A DNA stretch of 64,000 bases. Origin: Teretinema zuelzerae (GTDB taxonomy: Bacteria; Spirochaetota; Spirochaetia; Treponematales; Treponemataceae). The DNA lies in assembly GCF_021021555.1 (NCBI RefSeq), contig NZ_JAINWA010000001.1, positions 1,178,001 through 1,242,000 on the forward strand. The letters run 5' to 3'. The position numbers and the translations under genes are program-made. Under the pieces are notes generated by a model that was not told the origin of the DNA, did not search any database, and saw nothing but the letters and a program-made list of their open reading frames with translations. Of the stretch, positions 8,539 through 17,098 are shown piece after piece; position 1 is the stretch's first letter; each line of letters begins with the position of its first letter.

Positions 8539-9639
8539 TTATTCCCGCGTTCCGCTATCGCCGCGGTTCGTCGAAGAAACAGAAACGCCGTCCCGAAGCC
8601 GCGTCAAAGCGCTGATGATGAGGGTCTCTCCCGGCTCGAGGCCGGAAAGCACTTCGGCGCGCACGCCGGAGGTTCTGCCGAGAACCACTTCCCGCACGCG
8701 GGCCTTTCCGCCCTCGTCCACGAACACCGCATGCCGGTCGTTCCTGCGAAGCACGGAGGAAAGCGGAACCACAACGGTTTGCTTTCCCTCGGCGATGGCT
8801 ATTTCGACCGCGGCCGACATGCCGGACTTCACCCGGCTGCCCCACTTGTTATCGAAGCTGACGACCACCGGAAAGCTGCCGGTGCTGGGGTCGGCGCCCT
8901 CGCCTACCGCCGTCACGCGGGCGGAAATCTCTTCCTCGCCCAGGGCGGAAGGCACATAGACTGCGGCTTCCGCGCCGACCTGCACCAGGCCTATTTCGCG
9001 CTCGCCGAGCGACACCTGCACCCTGAACGCCGAATTGTCCACGATGCGGGCCACCCGCGCGAAGGCGGATATGATGTTTCCAACAGTCGCGGCGTCTTCC
9101 CGGGAGGAAACTACTCCGGAAATAGGAGCCCGCAGAGTGGTGTCGTTCCAGGCCTTGAGCGCCGTTTCATACTGAGCTCGGGCCGCGCTCATGGAACTGC
9201 GCGCCCGGGTGAGCTGGGCCGTCGAGGCTCCGCCGCTTTCGGCGAGGCGCTCGGTGCCCCTCAGCTCGATTTCCGCGGTCTCGAGCTGATCCTTCGCCCG
9301 CTGAAGATTAAGAGAGGCGATGCTGTCGTCCACTTTTAAAAGGGCTTGCCCCTTTTGCACGGAATCGCCGAGGGTGAAATCCAGGGACCTGATGATGCCC
9401 TGAGTCTCCGAAACCACGACGGCTTCGTTTATGCCGGACACCACCCCGGAGGCGGAGACTGAATCGACGAGCACGTCCTCAGTCGCCGTGAGCGCTTCCA
9501 CCGAAACCGTTTCAGAGGCGGGAGGAGCGGCCCATGCCGTCGCCCCGGACACCGCGTCGGGCTTTGAAATAACGAAATAAACAACCGCGGCAAGCAGGAT
9601 CGCCCCTGCGCCGATCGCGTACAAAGTAGTTTTCTTCAT
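8539..9639 (-). CDS. RND efflux periplasmic adaptor (HlyD/AcrA-type)
   Basis: A 366-residue membrane-fusion protein. Residues about 5-24 are an N-terminal membrane anchor or signal segment. A lipoyl-like half (G-D-S-V-Q-K-G-Q-A-L-L-K-V-D) is followed by a coiled-coil hairpin of about 70 residues, a second lipoyl half (L-R-A-P-I-S-G-V-V) and beta-barrel/membrane-proximal domains. It would bridge the permease to an outer-membrane channel. The ATG follows a GAGG/GGA-type ribosome site. First gene of the pump operon, divergent from copA. Confidence 0.92.
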   Translation of the reverse strand: MKKTTLYAIGAGAILLAAVVYFVISKPDAVSGATAWAAPPASETVSVEALTATEDVLVDSVSASGVVSGINEAVVVSETQGIIRSLDFTLGDSVQKGQALLKVDDSIASLNLQRAKDQLETAEIELRGTERLAESGGASTAQLTRARSSMSAARAQYETALKAWNDTTLRAPISGVVSSREDAATVGNIISAFARVARIVDNSAFRVQVSLGEREIGLVQVGAEAAVYVPSALGEEEISARVTAVGEGADPSTGSFPVVVSFDNKWGSRVKSGMSAAVEIAIAEGKQTVVVPLSSVLRRNDRHAVFVDEGGKARVREVVLGRTSGVRAEVLSGLEPGETLIISALTRLRDGVSVSSTNRGDSGTRE

Positions 9640-9712
9640 CTTTTTTCCATCCTCGTTCTAGTCAATATACTTCGCAATAATTCAGACTGCCAGCGAAAAA
9701 TCGGGCCGGCGC

Positions 9713-9741
9713 TTGACTGTTCGCGCAAGTGAGGTTAGATT
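9713..9741 (+). promoter_or_regulatory. Promoter of the copper operon
   Basis: A -35 TTGACT at 9713-9718 and a -10 TAGATT at 9736-9741 are 17 bases apart. The expected start site falls at the CsoR-type operator. Confidence 0.65.
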
Positions 9742-9749
9742 AACAATAG

Positions 9750-9766
9750 ACACCCCCCGGGGGTGT
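9750..9766. promoter_or_regulatory. CsoR-type copper operator
   Basis: A 17-base palindrome of C and G runs flanked by ACA/TGT sits just after the -10 box of copA. CsoR repressors bind such C-run/G-run palindromes, and a csoR gene ends this operon. Cu(I) would release the repressor and induce the operon. Confidence 0.75.
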
Positions 9767-9802
9767 GGTGAGACGGATAGTACGCATACAGGAGTCAATT
9801 TG

Positions 9803-12103
9803 ATGAAGACCCTTCAGTTCGATATAACCGGAATGTCGTGTTCCGCATGTTCAGCCCATGTCGAAAAGGATGTCGGCGCTCTCGCCGGCGTGCAAAAGGC
9901 GGAAGTACAACTCCTGACCAACGGACTCACGGTGACCTTCGACGAAAAAACCCTCGCGCCAGAACAGATCATCGCTGCGGTAAAAGAAGGAGGATACGGA
10001 GCTTCGCTCAAGACCGACGGGGCGCAGGACCAACGGACAGCGTCCGCACCGGGAAGCGGGCAGGAGCCCGGCAGGAAACGATCCGCCGGCGAAACCTCGA
10101 TGACGGGCCGTCTGGCCGTTTCATTCGTTTTTTCAATACCCCTCGTCTACATCGCGATGGGGCATATGCTCGCCTGGCCGCTGCCTGCCTTCCTCCACGG
10201 AAAAAACAACGCCTTTATTTTCGCCTTCACCCAGTTTCTCCTGGTGCTGCCGGTTCTTGCCGCGAACCGGGTCTACTTTGCGAAGGGCTTTTCCGCTCTC
10301 TGGAGGCGGGCGCCGAATATGGATTCGCTCATCGCGATAGGCTCCGCGGCGGCGACGTTCTGGGGGGTGTGGATCATTTACGCGATGGCCGTGGCGCTCA
10401 GCCGGGGACAGCCTGAACAGGCGGACGAGCTTGCGATGCACCTGTATTTCGAATCGGCCGCGATGATCCTTTCGCTGATCACCCTGGGCAAATTTCTGGA
10501 AGAGCGGGCGAAAAAAAGAACGACGGACGCTATCAGCCGTCTCGTCAATCTCCGGCCCGATACCGCGACCGTTCGGAGAAACGGCAGAGATGAATCAATT
10601 CCGGTTTCCGGGATTGCGATAGGAGATCTCGTCGTGATACGGCCCGGCCAGTACATCCCGGTTGACGGCATCATCGTGGAGGGGGGAACCACCGTGGACG
10701 CCTCGGCCCTCACCGGCGAAAGCCTGCCTGCCCAGAAAGCCGTCGGCGACCGGGTGTGGAGCGCGTCGGTGAACCTCACCGGATACTGCGTTTTCAAGGC
10801 TGAGCGGGTCGGAGACGACACGACGCTCGCCCGGATTATCCGCCTGGTCGAGGAGGCCGCGTCCTCCAAAGCGCCCATCTCGAAGCTCGCGGACAGAATC
10901 AGCCTCTGGTTCGTGCCCGCCGTCATCGGGATTGCGGTTGTTTCGTTCATCGTGTGGCTCATTCTCGGCTATCCGGTTTCGTTCGCCCTTCCCGTAGCGA
11001 TCGCCGTTCTCGTCATATCCTGCCCCTGCGCCCTCGGTCTCGCGACGCCCACCGCCATCATGGTCGGCACGGGAGTCGGCGCGCGGAACGGCATACTGGT
11101 AAAAAGCGCAGAAGCCCTGGAAATCGCGCACCGGGTAGACACCGTCGTGCTCGATAAAACGGGTACCATTACGGCGGGAAAGCCCCGCGTCACGGATATT
11201 ATTTCCGTCTCCGACCTCGATCACAACGAACTGTTGTCCCTGGCGGCGGCGATAGAGAACCCCTCGGAGCATCCCCTTGCCTGGGCCATCCTCAAGGAAG
11301 CCGAGCAATCGGGCATCAAACCGGCAAAAACAGACTTTTTCCAGGCTCATCCCGGAAAGGGAGTGGAGGCGATCGTCAACGGCAAGCGGTATTTCGCCGG
11401 CGGCCCCCAGCTGCTCGCTGAAAACGGCATACCGGTCGACCCGCTTCTCCCGGAAGTCGCCCGCCTCTCATCCGACGGCAAAACGCCCTTCTGCTTCGGC
11501 GGAGAGGGCCGCCCCCTGGGAGTCGTCGCGGTGGCAGACGTGATCAAGCAGGGAAGCCGCGAAGCGGTAGCCGCTCTGGAGGCAGCGGGAATCGAGGTCA
11601 TCATGCTGACCGGAGACAACCGCAGAACCGCGGAGGGAATCCGAAAGCAGGTCGGCATAAAGCGCGTGTATTCTGAGCTTCTTCCCGACGGAAAGGCGGC
11701 CGTCATCCGCGAGCTGAAACAGGAAGGACGGATAGTCGCCATGGTGGGCGACGGAATAAACGACGCACCCTCGCTCGTGGCGGCGGATGTCGGAATCGCG
11801 ATCGGGGCGGGAACGGACATCGCCATCGACTCTGCCGACATCGTGCTGGTGAACAGCGACCTCCGGGACGCGGTAACGGCTCTAAAACTGGGAAAATCGG
11901 TGATCAGGAACATCAGGGAAAACCTGTTCTGGGCGCTGATTTACAATACCCTCGGAATTCCGGTCGCGGCCGGCGTGTTCTACGGATTTTTCGGCTGGAC
12001 GCTCAATCCCATGATCGCGGCCGCCGCGATGAGCTTCAGCTCGGTTTCGGTCGTGCTGAACGCCCTCAGACTCAATTTTTTCAGAAAGGAGACGGCAAAA
12101 TGA
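9803..12103 (+). CDS. copA: Cu(I)-exporting P1B-type ATPase CopA
   Basis: A 766-residue heavy-metal P-type ATPase exporting Cu(I). One N-terminal HMA domain has MSCSAC (Cys13, Cys16). Eight TM helices are expected. The ion motif S-C-P-C-A-L-G in TM6 is typical of Cu/Ag transporters. The phosphorylation loop D-K-T-G-T, the S-E-H-P motif and G-D-G-I-N-D-A-P are intact. I place the start at 9803, behind GGAG, rather than the upstream in-frame ATG that would lie in the promoter/operator. It overlaps copZ by four bases. Confidence 0.96.
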   Translation: MKTLQFDITGMSCSACSAHVEKDVGALAGVQKAEVQLLTNGLTVTFDEKTLAPEQIIAAVKEGGYGASLKTDGAQDQRTASAPGSGQEPGRKRSAGETSMTGRLAVSFVFSIPLVYIAMGHMLAWPLPAFLHGKNNAFIFAFTQFLLVLPVLAANRVYFAKGFSALWRRAPNMDSLIAIGSAAATFWGVWIIYAMAVALSRGQPEQADELAMHLYFESAAMILSLITLGKFLEERAKKRTTDAISRLVNLRPDTATVRRNGRDESIPVSGIAIGDLVVIRPGQYIPVDGIIVEGGTTVDASALTGESLPAQKAVGDRVWSASVNLTGYCVFKAERVGDDTTLARIIRLVEEAASSKAPISKLADRISLWFVPAVIGIAVVSFIVWLILGYPVSFALPVAIAVLVISCPCALGLATPTAIMVGTGVGARNGILVKSAEALEIAHRVDTVVLDKTGTITAGKPRVTDIISVSDLDHNELLSLAAAIENPSEHPLAWAILKEAEQSGIKPAKTDFFQAHPGKGVEAIVNGKRYFAGGPQLLAENGIPVDPLLPEVARLSSDGKTPFCFGGEGRPLGVVAVADVIKQGSREAVAALEAAGIEVIMLTGDNRRTAEGIRKQVGIKRVYSELLPDGKAAVIRELKQEGRIVAMVGDGINDAPSLVAADVGIAIGAGTDIAIDSADIVLVNSDLRDAVTALKLGKSVIRNIRENLFWALIYNTLGIPVAAGVFYGFFGWTLNPMIAAAAMSFSSVSVVLNALRLNFFRKETAK

Positions 12104-12300
12104 CAGTTACGCTCAAAATACAGGGAATGTCCTGCGGACATTGCTCAGCCCGCGTGGAAAAAGCGCTGAACTCTCTTCCCGGCGTTTCGGCCCGGGTGAA
12201 CCTCGCCGAAGCGTACGCTACCGTTGAGGCGCCGGAAGGCTTTCCCCTCGAACAGCTCACTCAGGCCGTTGAAAAAGCCGGATACGCGGTGATCAAATGA
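12100..12300 (+). CDS. copZ: Copper chaperone CopZ (HMA domain)
   Basis: A 66-residue single HMA domain with the metal-binding motif M-S-C-G-H-C (Cys12, Cys15). It would carry Cu(I) to the HMA domain of CopA. Start and stop overlap copA and csoR by four bases each, giving a tightly coupled copA-copZ-csoR operon. Confidence 0.93.
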   Translation: MTVTLKIQGMSCGHCSARVEKALNSLPGVSARVNLAEAYATVEAPEGFPLEQLTQAVEKAGYAVIK

Positions 12301-12569
12301 TGGCGGACGCGGAAAAGGTATCGCGTCTTCTCAAGACAGCCCGGGGCCAGATCGACGGCATACTCAGGATGATCGAAGAAGACCGGTACTGCATGGACAT
12401 CTCGAACCAGATACAGGCGACCTCGTCCATCCTGAAAAAAACGCAGCTGGAAGTTATGAAAGCCCACATGCACAGCTGCGTCCGCGAGTCCTTCGAAACC
12501 GGTTCGCCGGAAGACAGAAACAAAAAGATAGAAGAAGTGCTCCACCTCCTCGAAAAAGCCGCTCCCTGA
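12297..12569 (+). CDS. csoR: CsoR-family copper-sensing repressor
   Basis: A 90-residue all-helical repressor of the CsoR/RcnR family. The Cu(I) ligand set is complete: Cys32, His57 and Cys61, with the C-x24-H-x3-C spacing of true CsoR. It should repress its own operon through the palindrome at 9750..9766. A second ATG directly follows the first, so the start may be 12297 or 12300. Confidence 0.93.
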   Translation: MMADAEKVSRLLKTARGQIDGILRMIEEDRYCMDISNQIQATSSILKKTQLEVMKAHMHSCVRESFETGSPEDRNKKIEEVLHLLEKAAP

Positions 12570-12611
12570 CCCTTGCTCGCGGGGAGAACACCCGCCGGCA
12601 CAGCGCGCAGG

Positions 12612-12664
12612 CGGCGTGCCGCTCGCGGGCGGCGTTGCTCCCATTTATCCGGCGTGCCGCTCGC
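12612..12664. repeat. 15-bp direct repeat in the intergenic spacer
   Basis: The 15-mer CGGCGTGCCGCTCGC occurs at 12612-12626 and again at 12650-12664. The 12570-12706 spacer is otherwise GC-rich with no ORF or clear terminator. Role unknown. Confidence 0.6.
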
Positions 12665-12706
12665 CGAGGCCTGGCAAGAATTAACTTAAGGAAAACGCTG
12701 TTCAGC

Positions 12707-12736
12707 TCGACAAATGAAAGTAAGCGGGGTTATAAT
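12707..12736 (+). promoter_or_regulatory. Promoter of the GGDEF-PilZ gene
   Basis: A -35 TCGACA at 12707-12712 and a perfect -10 TATAAT at 12731-12736 are 18 bases apart. Transcription should start near 12743, which excludes the in-frame ATGs at 12714 and 12735 and fixes the start at 12765. Confidence 0.75.
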
Positions 12737-12764
12737 GGCCCAAAAGTTATCCGGAAGGTCAAGC

Positions 12765-13904
12765 ATGAAACAAGTGAAAAGCGGCGCGCCGGCTTCGGTT
12801 CCATCGGCGCGCGGAAACGAACCCGGCGGGAAGGATTTCCCCCGAATTCCCGAAGGCTCTTCATGCGCTCGGTTTCTCGAACAATTCATACACCTCGATT
12901 TTTCTGAAGACGAAGCCGGGCGCCACTGGGAGGGAATCCTCGACAACGCGCAGAGCCTGGAAACGAGCCTTGGAAGGCCGGTCGGCATTCATACAGCGAT
13001 AGTCGATTACTTCACCGATAAAACCCAGCTTCTCAACTCGCCCCTCATCGTGGAAATCAACGTGTTTCGCCAGACCGAACGCCTCGCCATGGTCGATCCG
13101 CTGACCGGTCTGTTAAACCGCCGGTATATGGACGTGATACTCCGCAAGGAGCTGACCCGGTGCGAACGCTACGGAAAAGAGTTTTCCATAGCCCTCCTCG
13201 ATATCGATAATTTCAAGACCATCAACGACACCAAAGGCCACCAGTTCGGCGACGAGGTGCTCCGCAACCTGGCGGATCTCATTCGGGATTCGGTTCGGGA
13301 AGAAGATATGGTCTGCCGATACGGCGGAGAGGAGTTTCTGATAATCCTTCCGGAAACCGATTCCGAAGGAGCGGTCATTCTGGCGAACCGAATCCGGAAC
13401 GCCCTGAAGGCGGACGTCTTTTTCCAGCTCCACGCAATCACGTTCTCGGCAGGCACGGCCTCATGGCCGCTGTCCGCGCAAACGCTTGAGAATCTCATAC
13501 TCGCGGCGGATACGTCGCTCTATCAGGCAAAATTTTCCGGCAAGGACAGAATCGTCAGCGCGGGGGCGGAGCGGCGGAAATTCGGCCGGTATCAGGTTTC
13601 CTGGGACGTTAAACTCTATCCGGAAAACGGTCCCGACCCGCTTGAGGGAATCGTGGCGCACAATGTTTCGCTGGGGGGAATCCAGTTCGAGTGCCCGGTG
13701 CGGCTTCCGGTCGATGCGGAGATACAGCTCGTGCTTACCAATCCCGACGAAGACAATCGCGAAGTTCCCGCAACCGGAGTGATCACCTGGGTAAAGAAGA
13801 AAAGAGGAAGCTACCGATACGGCATCCGCTTCACCAGCATACCGTCGGCCCTGCATGAAAGCTTTCATTTTCAGCTCGCGGACGCCGCTCAGAAAGTAAT
13901 GTAG
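12765..13904 (+). CDS. Diguanylate cyclase with C-terminal PilZ domain
   Basis: A 379-residue protein that probably makes cyclic di-GMP and also senses it. Residues 1-110 are an unassigned helical region. The GGDEF domain follows, with active-site R-Y-G-G-E-E-F and an I-site R-E-E-D exactly five residues before it, so product inhibition is expected. The C-terminal PilZ domain has R-K-F-G-R and N-V-S-L-G-G, the c-di-GMP-binding signatures. No membrane segment is seen, so it is cytoplasmic. GGAAGG precedes the ATG, and the promoter position rules out longer readings. Synthase and receptor in one chain suggest local feedback. Confidence 0.93.
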   Translation: MKQVKSGAPASVPSARGNEPGGKDFPRIPEGSSCARFLEQFIHLDFSEDEAGRHWEGILDNAQSLETSLGRPVGIHTAIVDYFTDKTQLLNSPLIVEINVFRQTERLAMVDPLTGLLNRRYMDVILRKELTRCERYGKEFSIALLDIDNFKTINDTKGHQFGDEVLRNLADLIRDSVREEDMVCRYGGEEFLIILPETDSEGAVILANRIRNALKADVFFQLHAITFSAGTASWPLSAQTLENLILAADTSLYQAKFSGKDRIVSAGAERRKFGRYQVSWDVKLYPENGPDPLEGIVAHNVSLGGIQFECPVRLPVDAEIQLVLTNPDEDNREVPATGVITWVKKKRGSYRYGIRFTSIPSALHESFHFQLADAAQKVM

Positions 13905-13942
13905 CCGAGGGAGCGCCGGGGCGGCGGCAGCCAAGAGCGATT

Positions 13943-14470
13943 CTATTCTTCGCCTTCCTCCATCAGAAGCGCGATCAATTCGTCCTTTCTGGCCTTAATC
14001 AACGACAAATCGGAATCATGGAGCGTTTCGCGCATGGCTTTTACGCCGGCGCTCGCCTGTTCGATATACGCCTGCATTTCCGGCATGTCCTTGTATTCAT
14101 CCATCTGGGTAGCCATCATTTCTTCCATATAAATGACGGAAGCCCCGTAGGAAATCACAATGAACTTTTCAAACCCGTTGTCTCCGAAGCCGTTCTTCTT
14201 GAAAACGCCCTGAATTTCGGCCGGTATCGAAAGGCCGCGGACATAGGCTATCATCGCTCCCGGATCGGCGGCGGTTTCATCTTCCATATCGAAAAAATCG
14301 TCGTACTTGTCTCCGAGGGCGTCCATATCAGTCTGGATCGAATCGTAATTCGAAATGAAGGCGGATACGTCTTTCGCGGAAAGAACCTTTTTCGGCGCTT
14401 CCTGCGCCCAGACCAGGGATGCCGATGCCGCGAACAGCAGGGCTGCGATGATCAAACTTCGTTTTTTCAT
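13943..14470 (-). CDS. Hypothetical secreted protein
   Basis: A 175-residue protein with a clear signal peptide (residues 1-22, cleavage near A-W-A-Q). The mature part is helical and acidic with no cysteine and no recognised domain. AAGGAG precedes the ATG. It stands alone, convergent with the GGDEF-PilZ gene. Probably periplasmic; function unknown. Confidence 0.8.
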   Translation of the reverse strand: MKKRSLIIAALLFAASASLVWAQEAPKKVLSAKDVSAFISNYDSIQTDMDALGDKYDDFFDMEDETAADPGAMIAYVRGLSIPAEIQGVFKKNGFGDNGFEKFIVISYGASVIYMEEMMATQMDEYKDMPEMQAYIEQASAGVKAMRETLHDSDLSLIKARKDELIALLMEEGEE

Positions 14471-14551
14471 GAGATTGCTCCTTAATTCTTTCGAGTGCCT
14501 GCAAGGCCCTGGATGAATGCCGTTATCGAAACGGCCGCTGCCGGAGGCAAC

Positions 14552-14586
14552 AAAAAGCCCCGGCCTATGACGCCGGGGCTTGAGGT
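14552..14586 (-). terminator. Intrinsic terminator of glgX-glgP
   Basis: On the minus strand, AGCCCCGGC and GCCGGGGCT arms with a 7-base loop are followed by a T run. It lies just past the glgP stop. Confidence 0.85.
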
Positions 14587-14604
14587 TTCGACAGGCGCGA
14601 GACC

Positions 14605-17055
14605 TTATTGTATCACAATCTTCTTGAGTTTCCAGATATCCCGCACGTAATCCTCGATTGTGCGGTCGGAACTGAATTTTCCGCCGCGCGCCACGTTGAG
14701 AAGGGCCTTTTTCGCCCAGCCGAGGCGGTCGGCATAGGCGGCGGAAATTTTCTCCTGCGCTTCGACATAGGACTGGAAGTCCGCGAGAACGTAGTACACG
14801 TCGGGGCGCTGGCCTTCGACTCCGTACACCAGCGAATCGTAGAGCTCCCGGAAGAGCGCGTCGCCGGCGGAGCCGTAGGTTCCGTCTATGAGCTGGGTCA
14901 GCACGGCCTGCAGAGCCGGATGAGAGGAAAGAATTTCCTGGGGGTTGTAGGAGTGTTCCGCCTCGATCTTCTGAATCTGCTCGGTGGTAAGGCCGAAGAT
15001 AAAGGCGTTTTCGGCTCCGGCTTCCTCGACGATTTCGATGTTCGCTCCGTCCAGGGTTCCGACGGTAAGGGCTCCGTTGAGCATGAACTTCATGTTTCCG
15101 GTGCCGGACGCTTCCTTTCCCGCGGTGGAAATCTGCTCCGACACGTCGGATGCGGGGAAGAGCTTTTCAGCGAGTGAGACGCGGTAGTTTTCAACGAAGA
15201 CGACGCGGAGGCGGCCTTTAACCCGGTGATCGTTGTTGATCCGGTCGCCGACGGTGTTTATCAGCTTGATGATGCTCTTCGCCCTGCGGTAGCCGGACGC
15301 GGCCTTCGCGCCGAAAATGAAGGTGCGGGGAACAAAGTCGACCGAGGGATTCTCGAGAATCCGGTTATAGAGGTGCATCACGTGGAGGATATTCAACAGC
15401 TGCCGCTTGTACTCGTGAAGGCGTTTGATCTGGACGTCGAAGATCGAGTCCGGATCGATGAAGATGTTCTGGGTTTCCTTCAAATATTTTGCGAGGCGGA
15501 TCTTGTTGCGGTACTTGATCTGCATGAACTCTTCGAGCGCGGCCTTGTCGTCCGCGAACTTCTCGAGCTTCTTCAGCTTAGAAAGGTCTTTCTCCCATCC
15601 ATGGCCGATTTTGGCGGTAATGAAGGAAGCGAGCTCCGGGTTCGCGGAAAGAAGCCAGCGCCGCTGAGTGACGCCGTTCGTCTTGTTGTTGAACTTCTGA
15701 GGATAGAGACCATACCAATCGGAGAGCTCGGTGCTCTTGAGAAGCTCGGTATGGAGGGCGGCTACTCCGTTTACGGAGAAGCAGCCGACGATGGCGAGCC
15801 AGGCCATGCGGATCATGCCTTCGCCGATGATGGACATATCGTTCTGTCTCTTCCAGTCTCCGGGGAATTTTTCCCTGAGTTCGATCAGGAAGCGGCGGTT
15901 GATTTCCTCCACGATCTGATACACGCGGGGAACGAGGCCCTGGAAAATCTCGATGGGCCATTTTTCGAGCGCTTCGGCGAGGATGGTGTGGTTCGTATAG
16001 GCGAAGGTCCTGGAAACGACGTCCCAGGCAGCCTCCCAGCCCATGCCTTCCTCGTCGATGAGCAAGCGCATCAGTTCCGGAATGGCGACGACCGGATGGG
16101 TGTCGTTGAGCTGGATGACGTTGAACTGCGGGAATTTGGCGAAGTCGCTTCCGTGGTCCCGCTTGAATTTGGCCAGAAGGTCCTGAAGGCTCGCGGACGA
16201 GAAGAAGTACTGCTGCTTGAGGCGCAGGGCTTTTCCGGAAGGACCGGAATCGTTCGGATACAGTACGCGGGAGATGTTTTCTGCGTTATTCTGGCGCTCG
16301 ACCGCGCGGTGGTAATGCATGTCGTTGAAGAGCTGCAGGTCGAAGCCGTTGTCGGAGCTCGCCTCCCACAGGCGCAGGCGGTTGACGGTGCGCGTATCAT
16401 AGCCGACTATCGGAATGTCGTAGGGGGTCGCGGTGATTTCTTCGGCCCCGATCAGCTTGAAATGCACATGGCCGTTCGAGGCCTTCTCCATGACCGGAGT
16501 GCCGCCGAAGCGCACCTTGACCGCAAGGTCGGAACGCTTTACTTCCCACGGATCGCGGTGCTTCAGCCAGTTGTCGGGATACTCGACCTGGAAGCCGTTT
16601 TCGATATGCTGCTCGAACATTCCGTACTGGTATCTGATTCCGTAGCCGTGGCCGGGATATTCGAGAGTCGCGAGAGAGTCCAGGAAGCAGGCAGCGAGGC
16701 GTCCGAGGCCGCCGTTTCCGAGTCCGGCGTCGGGTTCTTCCTCTTCGATTGAGGTATATTCAAAATCCAGTTCGTCCAGAACTTCCTTCACCGCGTTCAT
16801 GATGCCGAAGTTGATCAGATTGTTGCTCAGCGCCCGGCCCATGAGAAATTCCGCGGAAAGATAATACATCTGGCGGGTATCGGCGTCTTCGTAGGTTGAG
16901 CGGGTGGCGATCCAGTTCGTCTGGATATGGTCCATCACCGCAGAGGAAACGGCGTCGTAGATATCGTGTTTGTTGGCTTCTTCAAGTTTCTTTCCATAAT
17001 GACGTTTAAGACGGGATCGAATCGATTCCTTAAACAGCTCTTTATCGAATTCCAT
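14605..17055 (-). CDS. glgP: Glycogen/maltodextrin phosphorylase
   Basis: An 816-residue GT35 phosphorylase of usual length that releases glucose-1-phosphate from alpha-1,4-glucan. The pyridoxal-phosphate site E-A-S-G-T-G-N-M-K is intact near residue 655. N-terminal family blocks such as D-A-G-L-G-N-G-G-L-G-R-L and Y-G-I-R-Y are present. A Shine-Dalgarno AAGGAGA is upstream, though the spacing to the ATG is rather long. It follows glgX by 43 bases on the same strand, forming a glycogen-degradation operon. Confidence 0.96.
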   Translation of the reverse strand: MEFDKELFKESIRSRLKRHYGKKLEEANKHDIYDAVSSAVMDHIQTNWIATRSTYEDADTRQMYYLSAEFLMGRALSNNLINFGIMNAVKEVLDELDFEYTSIEEEEPDAGLGNGGLGRLAACFLDSLATLEYPGHGYGIRYQYGMFEQHIENGFQVEYPDNWLKHRDPWEVKRSDLAVKVRFGGTPVMEKASNGHVHFKLIGAEEITATPYDIPIVGYDTRTVNRLRLWEASSDNGFDLQLFNDMHYHRAVERQNNAENISRVLYPNDSGPSGKALRLKQQYFFSSASLQDLLAKFKRDHGSDFAKFPQFNVIQLNDTHPVVAIPELMRLLIDEEGMGWEAAWDVVSRTFAYTNHTILAEALEKWPIEIFQGLVPRVYQIVEEINRRFLIELREKFPGDWKRQNDMSIIGEGMIRMAWLAIVGCFSVNGVAALHTELLKSTELSDWYGLYPQKFNNKTNGVTQRRWLLSANPELASFITAKIGHGWEKDLSKLKKLEKFADDKAALEEFMQIKYRNKIRLAKYLKETQNIFIDPDSIFDVQIKRLHEYKRQLLNILHVMHLYNRILENPSVDFVPRTFIFGAKAASGYRRAKSIIKLINTVGDRINNDHRVKGRLRVVFVENYRVSLAEKLFPASDVSEQISTAGKEASGTGNMKFMLNGALTVGTLDGANIEIVEEAGAENAFIFGLTTEQIQKIEAEHSYNPQEILSSHPALQAVLTQLIDGTYGSAGDALFRELYDSLVYGVEGQRPDVYYVLADFQSYVEAQEKISAAYADRLGWAKKALLNVARGGKFSSDRTIEDYVRDIWKLKKIVIQ

Positions 17056-17098
17056 ATGAATAGTGTCTCCTTTAGGTAAACCGGTTTATAAGAAAATA

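Noticed and set aside
7759-9339. 526-codon open frame antisense to the RND pump genes
   Set aside because: It spans two known genes on the other strand with no motif; a shadow of high GC content.
12714-12764. Longer N-terminus of the GGDEF-PilZ protein
   Set aside because: The ATGs at 12714 and 12735 lie within or before a consensus promoter, so they are not in the transcript.
15226-16752. 508-codon open frame antisense to glgP
   Set aside because: It mirrors the codon bias of glgP, has no recognisable motif, and lies wholly inside a conserved gene.
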